Origin: Acephala macrosclerotiorum
Taxonomy: Eukaryota; Ascomycota; Leotiomycetes; Helotiales; Mollisiaceae
NCBI GenBank assembly: GCA_014904845.1
Contig: MU119685.1
Coordinates: 1-28,157 of the forward strand
DNA: 28,157 nucleotides
Direction of reading: 5' to 3'
The first letter of the stretch is position 1, and each line of letters opens with the position of its first letter. This document shows, one piece after another, positions 9,550 through 20,300 of the stretch. A model generated the notes under the pieces. That model searched no databases, was not told the origin of the DNA, and saw nothing but the letters and a program-made list of their open reading frames with translations. The translations under genes and the position numbers were made by a program.

Positions 9550-10390
9550 CTGATCACCTCCCCACCATCTTGTCGTACCTCCGCTCGCTTCTCTCGGCTA
9601 CCCGGCCGAATATAGGGGGTATGGTTTTCGGACAGCGCTGTGTTCGTGAGGTTTTCGTGTAGGAAGGTTTGACGGAGGTGGTTGAGAGTATGGAGGCTTC
9701 GCATCGTTTGATGGCAGGCGCAGAGGAAGGCGAAGGGGAAGGCATGTCGGATTGGCATCCCTTAGGTTGATGAGGTAGATGGGTGTTGATGAGTATAGAG
9801 GCATAATTTAGCAAAGCCGTGGTTGTGATTATGGTGAAGAGGCCATGTTGGAGGTAACATTCAAGGCAGCATTCGAACCAGATCGTTGAACCGGTGGCAA
9901 TAGCACCCGCCAGCTCTCAAATTCTACCAGAATCGGTGGCCTCTGGGCCCGAAGGCGGGAGTGGTGTGGACTGCAGCAGTACTGAAAGTATGAAGCCGGT
10001 CTGTGGCTGGCCTGTATGATTCCTCTATGCCGCATCGCCCACTTGGTCAGCTGCCAGTTATAGAGGCGGGCCCTGGAAAGATTCCGACACCCGTGGCTGA
10101 CTGGGTGGAGACCACCTCAATGACGCGAACCACAGCCAACACCAGCTGATATTATAACCCAGTCTAAGGCAGAATTGGCCACCATGCACTGGTATGATAC
10201 CCAGATGCACCCCTAGATAGGCGGAGTAATGGGTGCAGCGGTTGAAGCATCCTCCAAAGGTGTTGTAGGGTAGTTGCGTGTCCAAGGTACTTGATACGTC
10301 CAGCCTTTCTTCACGTGAATCCAGATCAGGAACCCCACGAAAATTAACAAGGTAAATGCGGCTGGCCACGATTGGCTCGTGCCTCCTTTA
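9550..10390 (-). pseudogene. Possible decayed membrane-protein gene
   Basis: Protein-like minus-strand stretches appear in more than one frame. Around 10370-10240 the sequence reads FTLLIFVGFLIWIHVKKG (a hydrophobic segment followed by Lys) and then WTYQVPWTRNYPTTP up to a TAG. Around 10070-10030 it reads RARLYNWQLTKWAMRHRG. Around 9900-9790 it reads ELAGAIATGSTIWFECC and FTIITTTALLNYASILI, hydrophobic again, ending with VGR and a stop near 9555. The intervening stops and frame changes suggest a multi-span membrane protein that has decayed, but I cannot name the family and no motif is decisive. It is also possible that unrecognised introns explain some of the breaks. Confidence 0.3.
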
Positions 10391-10417
10391 TCCTCTCACG
10401 GGTGATCATTGATGAAG

Positions 10418-12370
10418 TCAGCCTTTCCTCTTCAATATTCCCGGGTATGACGTGTAGTACTTATCACCTCGTCTTGGGCGGCCTCTCTTTGATGTCATTA
10501 TTGCTCTGGACCTCAACTTTCGCTCCTGCAACTCTGTTGATGAGGGAGGTGTCGGCGCCTGTGTGAGCTTGGCAGTCCTTTGGCGAGGGGTTTTGAGAGT
10601 GTCGGATAGCGCCACGACGGTGGCTCTCAATCGTTCTTCTCTTTCCGCAATTCTAGCACTGCGGCGGTTGGAGACGCCTGATGAATAGTTCTTCCTTGGC
10701 TGCGAAGAGTTGACGGTAGACCAATTGCTCTTCACACCGCATCCTTCCCCAGTTGTCGGTTCTGGCTTTCCACTAGCCAGTTTCCTTCCCCTTACACCCC
10801 TTGATACAGTGGTCCCAGACTTTTGCGATCGTCTAGTTGGTAACCTCTCAGCAGTGTTGGGTGTCTTGCGGGCAGAGAAACTCGAACGTTGGCCGTCGTA
10901 TCTTGGCCGCTTCGAAGGAAGTTCATCGTCGACTGTGTCGTCCTGGCGACTGCGTTTACGCTCCTGCTTTTCGGAGCTTTGTTCTTCGCTGAGTTCAGCA
11001 GCACCGTCGCAGCTCTTGCCATTCGCTCTGTCCGAGTCGTTCTCGGCCACCTTTGCTTGCTTCAACTCGAGCTCGATCAAGGGGATTTGCTGCAGAATCC
11101 ATCGAAGCAGAATGCTACGACGATCTGCATCTTCCCTGGCCATCTGATAACTCCTCTTACGCTTGCCATCCTTCGTGATTTGAGAGAGCTGTGTCTTCTT
11201 GTAGAATTCGTAGACGAGATCATTTCGTCGCTTGATCGATTCGAGCGTCTTTGCTGCCGCGTCCAGTCTGGATTGGGCTGCTGCTAACCGTCGTTGAGCC
11301 TCTTTCTCGGAGAGATTAGAGCGTCGTAGATCAGTGATAGCATTTTGTGCTGACGTCACAGTCGCTTCCGCGGGCTTCACAGCTTTTTCAGTTCGTTCGG
11401 TTTCATTTGAATGTTGAAATATCGAGTCGATGCTGCAAATGAACTTCTTCGTTTCATTAGATTTTAAGACTTGCGAGTCCACGAACTCTTTCCACGCTTC
11501 GTCGTATTCTGGCTGAAGACGCTTAACGATTTTAATATTTTTGTTGTAGAACTAGTGCTCGTAATCAAAGAAATTCAATTTACGTCGTCAATTTGTCTTG
11601 TCGCTCTAGATTTTTATCGAGTTTGAATGGCCGTGTGAATTTATGTCTAGCTAAACTGCGCTTCACTGTGTCGAATATGTAAAAAAGCGATTTTCTTTTC
11701 GATTGCTTCGTTAATATTTGCGAAATCCTCGCCATTCCCCCATCTGACCTTGGAATACTTTCCACTCTTTCTCCTTCTACTCATTGTCGCCTTCCCGCCA
11801 GTACGACAAAATCTCACGGTATTCAAAATGCTCTAGAACGTCACGACCAAGACTGACCGGATATAAGGGCCGGCCGCCTTCACTGATGAGTGTATTGTAG
11901 TACTTCGTTTCCCTCTTTAAATTATAACGATAAATTTCTTCCTCGTCCCAATCTGGAGTCGTGTCCCGGCTACGGTAATCTAACCCCATCTGCGATGGTG
12001 GTCGAGGCTGAGCTTGTCTATCGGCAGATATATCCCCAAAGCGTATTGTAAGGTCGTCGAGATCAATCGAACGAGACTGCGCCTTGCCGCGCTCGTGTAT
12101 TAGCATTTTATCGCGATATTATTAGAGAAATAAAATGTAATAAAATAGGAACCTTGTCTCAATCTCTTAATAAGAATTTCGTCTTTCATTAGATTCTCGT
12201 AGTCTTTTACGTCAATGTCCTTACGTGAACATTAGCAATTGTAAAAGATTATATTACTCGGAACATATTAATCCTCCGTTAATATCAAAATATTCGTTAA
12301 ACTCTACATCGGTATAAGCAACAAGATCGCGAGTGAATAATTTCGAAGATAGAAATAGAGAGGAGGCCAT
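10418..12370 (-). pseudogene. Decayed gene of an unknown fungal family with AT-hook
   Basis: Likely start ATG 12370 (MASSLFLSSKLFTRDLVAYT). The 3' part, 11482-10418, is fully open: helical/coiled (LSEKEAQRRLAAAQSRLDAA, SILLRWILQQIPLIELELKQ), then basic and low-complexity with a KRGRPRRG AT-hook near the C-terminus. The 5' part is damaged: stops at 12256-12254, 11779-11777 (after WREGDNE, probably old TGG), 11713-11711 (probably old CAA/CAG), 11582-11580 (after DKLTT) and 11553-11551. Frame changes lie near 12219, about 11690 and about 11570. Between stops the peptide is coherent (DTTPDWDEEEIYRYNLKRE, LARHKFTRPFKLDKNLERQD, NIKIVKRLQPEYDEAWKEF). The stops are explained by C:G to T:A changes. 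I recognise it as a family common in Pezizomycotina accessory regions with no known function; nuclear DNA binding is inferred from the AT-hook only. The true end may lie downstream of 10418, because another frame stays open to about 10345. Confidence 0.7.
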
Positions 12371-12803
12371 TGTTAATAATGTTGAAGTGTAAAAGTTGGT
12401 AAAAAGAAAGAAAGGCAACTGAGCGAGCTGCTAAAAGCTTCGGGGAAACGATCTTCCGATGCAGTCTTATTTTAATTTATTCTGAACAAACAAAGCAAAG
12501 GTAAAATGTGAGTCACAAACTATCTCGTGATCATGTCATGTAGCCTCTATTAGAAGGCTCCAATCAATGGTTGCAAGTTTACCGCTCTCGAAAATGGTCT
12601 TCATAGATAACCAATAGTATTTTGTGTTGTTGCCACACAACACTAACAAAGCGCGTACTGCACCTCGATTGGATCTCGTGTGTCCATGGTAAGGCATACT
12701 GGTGCTACCAGTTTTTGATTAATTCCAGATATAGTCAAAGCAGTACCTCGATGATTTTAGTAAGCTCATCCTTTTGTTACTCATTGAAACCAATTATTTC
12801 GAA
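12371..12803. promoter_or_regulatory. Former divergent intergenic/promoter region
   Basis: Lies between the divergent starts of the AT-hook pseudogene (minus) and the FHA pseudogene (plus). No gene. AT content is intermediate. A short inverted pair GTGTTGT/ACAACAC occurs near 12622-12650. It probably held both promoters; no specific site can be defended. Confidence 0.35.
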
Positions 12804-13361
12804 ATGGAAAACTCGAACACGATTGCTTGGCTGTCTCCTACAGAGCTCGAACGCAAAGATATCGATACTTGGAAGGCAATCCGGATGAACATATCGGAAG
12901 ACATTCCGCCACAGGTTTCGAGTTATTGCAACCGGGAATCTACAATTCCATTGGAAGACGAAAGCGACCAAATTACCTCTTATCCACAACTTCATTTAAC
13001 TTTCAACTCTGGACTGAAATGCGACTATAGACTTATATTTGGAACGGACTCGAACTGCGATATTATTTTACTACGACTTTATTATATTAGTAATTGTTAT
13101 TACTACTTTTACATTTGATGCACAGCGTCGATTGGTATTACGAGACTGTTCGACGTATAAAACTATCGTCGAATACGACGACTAAAGGGAAGAGCTACGC
13201 CGCTATTTTACATGGATTCTCGGCGGATATAAATTTTCTCGGGAAACTAAAAATATTATTATTAAAATCTAAAGTGTGACCTTTCGAATCGAAGTCTCTC
13301 GCTATAATACGGATTCGAATTAATATAATGCAAATATTGATCGATTTTTCGAAGAAACAAA
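12804..13361 (+). pseudogene. FHA-domain protein (kinase-type) pseudogene, 5' part
   Basis: ATG 12804 opens MENSNTIAWLSPTELERKD. The FHA domain starts at about residue 60: PQLHLTFNSGLKCDYRLIFG, then TDSNCDIILL. After a frame change near 13095 it continues as FTFDAQRRLVLRDCST, YKTIVEYDD, TAA (13183-13185), REELRRYFTWILGGYKF. It then goes on past further stops as TFRIEVSRYNTDSN and NIDRFFEETN. This matches the N-terminal phosphothreonine-binding FHA module of a large fungal family of FHA-Ser/Thr kinases. Several residues look like products of C:G to T:A change, for example Lys (AAA) where the family has the Gly of the xGT turn. Any kinase domain would lie beyond 13361, where AT enrichment has erased the signal. 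Not functional. Confidence 0.7.
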
Positions 13362-14121
13362 TTAATTCTATTTTAATAAACTCGGTATTTATAATTTAAT
13401 TACATTTTTTAGTCAATTGTATATTTTTAATTAAAATTCTATTGGATTTAAACGAAAAACGTTAAATAAAAACTTTTTCGCAATTATAAAACGTTTTTAA
13501 GATATTAATATTAAAATTGAGTATACGTATAAAAAGTCTCTTAATAAAAAAAAGTTTAATCGAAAGTCGTAAAAGAGAAAAATTAAAATTATAAATTAAA
13601 TTTCATATATTAATTAAAATTATATTATTAAACTTATAAAATCGATATTAATATTATTATTTCGATTGGTTCTCGAATATATTCTTTACGAGAATTTAAA
13701 AAAAAGTTCAAAAAACTCGAAATTATTACTCGAAAAAACTATAAAAATATTTTATTAAAAACTGTCGATTTTAATAAATTTTTATAAACGCGAGATATTA
13801 ATTATATATTGAAATATTAAACTAATAAATATTTTTTTTTTCAATTTTTCAATTTATTTTATATTAAATTTACGAACTTCGACTTCTTAAAAACGAATTA
13901 TAATTTAATAACGATTTACGATATATTACTTTGTTTTGTCTCGAAAATTCACAAGAAAAAAAGTTATATATTAATTATTAATATTTGATTACTTAGTATA
14001 ATTACTTTCGAGTGTACTTATAATCTTTTTAATAGCGATAGATATAGAAAAACAAACTAATGCGAAATATTTGTCGACCAAGTCAACGATTGAAAGAATA
14101 AAAATTTGATTAATTTCTTAT
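13362..14121. repeat. AT-rich RIP-affected DNA between FHA remnant and LTR element
   Basis: AT-rich with abundant TCGA/ACG words and almost no GG or CC. It may hide the rest of the FHA gene. No frame or repeat could be assigned. Confidence 0.6.
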
Positions 14122-14125
14122 TTAG

Positions 14126-14384
14126 TGTAAAAAAACAATAAAATACAAAACAAAAAAATTCAATCGTAAATCAATTCATTTTAATCAATAAATTAGATTT
14201 ATTCGAAGTAATTCGTAATTCGTAAATTAATCAATCAATTAATTAGAATAAAAATAAAATAAATTATTAATTAATTTATAGTAAACGAAAGTTTTTTATG
14301 TATTAGAAAACACGTAATTAATATTACTCTCGAAACTAACTATTTACAAGGATTTTTAAAAAGAGAGTATATAATTTTACTATA
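14126..14384 (-). repeat. Left LTR, heavily RIP-mutated
   Basis: Pairs base for base, without gaps, with 25907-26165 (offset 11781). By hand count about 46 of 259 positions differ, all transitions, and about 43 have T or A here where the other copy has C or G. Shared landmarks include ACAATAAAATAC-like, CAATCGTAAATCAATTC and TATTTACAAGGATTTTT. Confidence 0.9.
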
Positions 14385-17300
14385 ATCGTTTTTTTATATA
14401 ACGAACTCGTTTCGAGTCTCGAAAAAAAAGACTAAAAAAAAAAAACTCGCTTTAAACAAAGAATTCAAAGTTCGAAATTCTTCAAATTATTATCGTTTTT
14501 TTTTAAAAATCTAATAATTTTTTTAATATTTCTATTAATATTAAATTTTTTTGCAATTTATTTTCTTTTTTTTTTAAATTTAATAAAAAAAAAAAAAAAA
14601 AAAACGAATTTCAAATTCAAATTTATCGTTAAAAATAATTAAATATTTTTAATTATTTTTTATAAATATTATTAATTTTTCAATTTCGTATTTAAAAAAA
14701 AAATTTATTATTAAAATTTTTTTTTATTTTTTTTATTTTAAAATATCGAAAAAGTAATTTAATTTGAATTATAATCTATTTTTACTAATAAATATATAAA
14801 TATTTATTATTAAACGAGTTTTAATAATCTAATTATTAAGAAATTTTATATCGAATAATAAAATAATTTAAAAATTTCGCGCAATAAATAATATTAAAAA
14901 TTGTATCGATTTTTTCAAATTAAATACTATCGAAAAAAAATTCGTTGTTAAGAAATTCTCGAAATCGATTTTCGAAAAAAGTTTAAAATTTATTATAAAT
15001 TTTTTTAAGTTTTTCGTAGATAATATTACTAATAATTTTTCTACTAGTATTAATAAATACTAAATTCACGAGAAGTAAAATAAAAAAATTAGAGTTTTTA
15101 AAATTTTCGACGTATTTTCGATCGATAAAAATCTTTATTTTATAAACGTACAATTTCAATTTTTAAAATTCTTTTTTTACAATATTTAATTAAATTTATT
15201 TCAAAAGATTTTCAATTAAAATTCGATTTTTAATATTAAAAAAAAAATTTATTTAAATAGTTTTTTTAAAGAATCGAAATAATTAATTTATCGTTTTTTT
15301 ATAGTTATTAAATCGCGAATAAATTATTTGAAATTTATTAGAAAAAAAAAATTTAACGTACAATAAATTTAAATTTTGAAATATATTTATTTTTTTTTTA
15401 TAAAAAAATTGATTAATTTTACTATTTTAATAAAATCTAATAAATTGAAAAAAAATAACGAAATAAAAAAAATAGTCTTTAAAAAATCGATAAAATAATA
15501 ATTACAATTTGAAATTCGTTTAAAAAAATTAAAAAAAAAAAAAAAAATACGTATTGTATAAAAAAAAAATTTATTAGAAAAAGTTTATTAATAATAAAAT
15601 TTCAATATATTAATTTCCTTAAGAAAAAGCAATAAAATATTTTTCGTTTATTTAAAGAAATTTTACAAAGTAAAAATTATTACAATTTTCAAATTAATAA
15701 ACGATTTAATCGAAAAAATAAAAATAAAAACGATAAAAACTCGCGAAAATTAAAATCGATTTTTTGTTAACGTTTTTTGTTTATATTAAAAAATAGTAAA
15801 AATATCTATAAATTAAAAATAAGTATTAAAATAAATTCAAATAAATCGAAAAAAAAAATTTTAGTATACAATTTATAAATTTTAAATAATCGTATTTTTA
15901 TAATTTTAATTTGTTTTTCGTCGTTTTTAAAATATAAATCGAAATTCTCGTAAAACGTTATATAATGAATTCGATAAAATTATTTAATAAACGAGTATTT
16001 ATAAGTATTATAAACAGTATTTAGAATTTTAATATAATTAGTAAAATTCAAAGTATTAAAAAAAGTAACGTTTGATTTTTAAGTACTGTTTATATTGTAC
16101 GCGTAATTAATTATCGAGCGTATATTATTTAATTGAAATTCGTAAATTAATTAAAATAAAGTAATATTAAACTACGATAAAATAATAATAATTTTATATT
16201 TTTTTAATATAAATGTAAATATATTATAGTATTTTTTATTATTATTAATAATAGATTTTTTAAGTTTAATTAATATAGAAATTAAAACGAAAAAAAAAAA
16301 CGAATCGAAAAATTTAAAAAATTTAAAAAATTTGAAAAAATAAAAATTTTTACACGAAAAAACTAATAATAATAATATTGTTATTATTGTTATTATTGTC
16401 GTCGTTATTATTATTAATTAACGAAATTAATTAAAAAAATAAAATATTAATATTAATAATTTTTTGAGATTTGATACTTCAAATATTTATATTATTAATA
16501 ATAATAATCGATTATTTTTTAAATTTATTCGTAAAAATCGAAAAAAGTTTTTTAGTATATTTTCTAATTATTAAAAATTCGCAAAAATAAAAAATAAAAC
16601 GTAATTTTTTCAAATTTATTTTATTTAAATTTGTAATTATTAAATTATTATTCGCATTTTTTAAATATATTAATATTTTTTTATAATCAATAAATTGAAA
16701 AAATATTTTTATAAATAATATACTATAAATTTTATTTCTCTCGATAATAATTATATTCATAATTTTAATAATTTCGCGAAACGTAAAACGTTTTATACGA
16801 AATATTTATTTGAATTTTTAATATATATATTTATTGTAAAATCTATTAATAGAATTTTCGATAAATTATTAAAATATTTGAATTCGAGAAAAAAATTTTT
16901 GATTATAGTATTTAAATATACTATTAAAAATTTTGATTAAATTAAATCGAGTTTATTAAAACGCGATACGCGATTTTTCAATTTTATTTATTTTAAAAAA
17001 AAAGTTTCTATTTAAAATTATATATTGTTTTAAGATTTTTTTAGAAAATTTTAAAATAATACTATTTTTAATTTTTTTTTTTATTTGATTAAAATTTTTT
17101 TTATTATATTTTTGATTTTTATAAGTTTATTATTAATATTATTAATTGTAATTATTTTTTTTCAAATAATAATCTATTAATAGTTTTTTATAGATTATCG
17201 AAATCGCGTTATACGATTTATATAAACGTATTATAATTATTTTTATTTCGTTTTTTGTGCGCGAAATTCGTATTTTTAAAATTTAATAAAATATTTTTTT

Positions 17301-20300
17301 GAGATATAATAATAATATCGTAAAAATTTCGAAAGTAAAAATTGAAATTATAAAATTTGCGTGTAAAAAAATAATATAATAAATTGATCGAATTTTAAAA
17401 ATAAAAAACGCGTAAATTTAAAAAAAAAAAATTTATTAATAAAATCGAAAAAAATTATAAGTTTTTATACTTATAAAAAAATTATACAAAAAAAATAAAT
17501 AAATATTTTTGTATTTTAAATAATTGAAAATTGTAAGATTTATTTGTTTTTACGAAAAAAGTTTTTAAAGTATATCGATATATATAATTAAAATATCGTA
17601 ATATTAATTTCGAATAAAAAATTTTAAAAATTTTAAATAAATAGTTTTATATTGATTTTTTATAAAATATATTAAATAAATTTTAAAAAAAAAAAATTAA
17701 AAAAAAAATATATTTATAAATCGTTTTTATAAAAAAAATATATATAAATTCTTAAAAAAAATCGTCGTCGTAAAATATTCAAATAAAAAAAATATATTCG
17801 ATTGATAAAATTATTTGTATATAAAGTAATACGAATTAGAATTTTAAAGAAATGAGAAAAAAAATAAATAATATTAAAAAGAAATTATAGTTTTTAAATT
17901 AACGTAAAATTGAAAAATTGTAATTAAAAATTTTTAAAAAAAAAAAAAAAAAAAATTAAATTTTTTTTTTTATAAATTATAATAAATATTATATTAACGA
18001 ACGTTTATATAATTTAAATGTAATTAAATATAATCGAAATACATTTAAATGTATTAAAATATATTTAAAAATATTCGAATATATTAAAAAATATTTTTTA
18101 TAGATTTTAAAAATTAAAATTTTTTAAAATTTTTTTAAAAAAAAAAATAATATAATTTTGTTTTTTTATATAATAAAACCGTTTTAATTACAATAAAAAA
18201 AATGAAACTTTCAAAATATAAATAAAATCTATTAAAATAAATAAAAAATTTTTAAAAAAAATCGACAAAAAAATAAAATTATTATAAATAGAAAAAGAAA
18301 AAATAATTTTTTTTTCAATTAAAAAATCGTTATTATTTCAAAATTTAACGAATTTTTTTTATTTATTCAATTTTCAAAAAATCGTATATATTTGTTTTTT
18401 TGATTTTATTAAATTCAAAAATACAAATTACAATTTTAATTTCTTTTTTAATTTTTTAATTGTTTTTTTTTTATATTTGTATTTTTATTATTATTAAAAT
18501 CAATAAATTTAATAATATTCTCGTTTTACTATTGTTTAAAAAATTTTAATATTTATTTTTTTAATAAATTTTTTTAAGCGATTTTCAATATATAATTTTC
18601 GAATTATTATTTTATTTATTTTTTCGAGTAAATAATTTTTTTTTAATTGATTTATTTAATAAACTCGATATAAATTCAATTATTTATATAATAATTTAAT
18701 ATTTTTAAACATATTTTAATTAATAAACTTAATATTATATATTAAAACGAAATTTTTTCTTGAATTAATTTTTTTCGTATTTAATAATAAATATCGAAAT
18801 ATATTTAATTTTATTTACAATTGTATTTTTTTTTTAATTTCAATTTTTATATATTCTCGTTTTACATTTCAATTTATTTAATTCTTAATTCAAAAAACTT
18901 TATTCGATTATATACTTCGTTTTAATCGAAAGTTTTTCAAATAAAAAATCGAATTTTAATAAATAAAACAATTTTTCTATTATAAACTATATAAAATAAC
19001 GTGTAATTAATTGATTTATAAATAATCGTTCGATTTACAAAAAAAACAATTAATAAATATTCTAATTAATTTTTTTTACTTTTTTTCATTAAAATAATCA
19101 ATACAATAATAATAAACTAATATTTTCGTTTAATTATTTTATTTATTTTCGAATTATATACAAAAATAGTAATTCGTTTAATTTCGAGTTAATTTAGTTT
19201 TTTGATAATAATTCTTTTGAATTCGAGTTTTTCGTCCAATTTTATATAATCGAAAATATCGTATCTACAAATAATATTATTATAAATAAATTTAGTAATT
19301 TTTTTAAAAATCGAATTTTTTATTAATTTGATTTTAATTCAATCGAAAAAATTATTTCGTATTATAATCAAACTATCGAACATTTTATATTACAAAAATT
19401 TAATTATATTTATTTCAATGTAATAAAATAATAGAATTATTCTTTGAAAGTACAAAGTTTCTTCGTATTTTTTTTTACTTTTGTATTAATAATCGTTATA
19501 ATTTGTTACAAAATTTCAAACGTTTTTATAATACTTTTTCTAGTAATATTGATTAATTACTCGATAATAAATACTTTCTTTTTAGTATATTCGAACTTAT
19601 TATATAATTTAATTATAATTATTATATATTGTTTTAAATCGTTTAAAATAAATCGAAATAAGTAAAATTTAATAGTATTTTTTTATAGTATTTTATTTCG
19701 AATATTATAATCGACGAATTTTCGAATTAATTTATAAAATTCTATTTTCGAAAAATATTTTAATCGTTTTAAAATTATTAAATACTAAACAATATTTTAA
19801 AAATAATTCGAATAATTATTATCAAAAAAAAGAATAATATTATTATTATTATTATTATTTAATAGTTTATTAATTTTAAAAAAAGCGATTAATACGATGT
19901 ATATAAAAAATACGATTAATATCGAAAATTGAAAATTAAAAATATTAAATTTGAAAAAAAAATTTCAAATTTGATCTAATAATTCAAATAAATATTTTCG
20001 TTTCACGTATTTACTTTTAATTACAAACGATTTATTTTCAATTTTTCGATCAATTTTACGTTTTTTAATCGAGATTAAAATTATTTTAATATAATTAAAT
20101 TCGATTACAATAAATTTATTAATATTTTTTTTTTTTTTTTAAATTATAGTTTTCTATTCGTAGTCTTTTGAATAATTCGTTTATAATAATATAAATACTT
20201 TTTTTAATATATTTAATTTCGAAATCGAATAATCGTATTTAAACGAATTAACGAGTAATTAAAATACTAAAAAAATCTATTATTACTCGATTTAATTAAA

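Noticed and set aside
10710..11147. Plus-strand ORFs over the AT-hook pseudogene
   Set aside because: Leu/Ser-rich mirror of a basic, helical minus-strand protein whose segments are coherent. No independent support.
16376..16425. TAA/TTA trinucleotide runs as a structured repeat or CRISPR-like array
   Set aside because: Simple low-complexity sequence with no spacer-repeat organisation.
16512..16760. 82-codon ORF in the LTR element interior
   Set aside because: Starts at a non-ATG codon, made of Ile/Asn/Lys/Phe/Leu as any AT-rich frame would be, and no RT, protease or integrase motif could be seen.
19444..19665. 73-codon ORF that looks like membrane helices
   Set aside because: Hydrophobicity follows from TTT/ATT/TTA codons in AT-rich DNA. 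Non-ATG start and no context.
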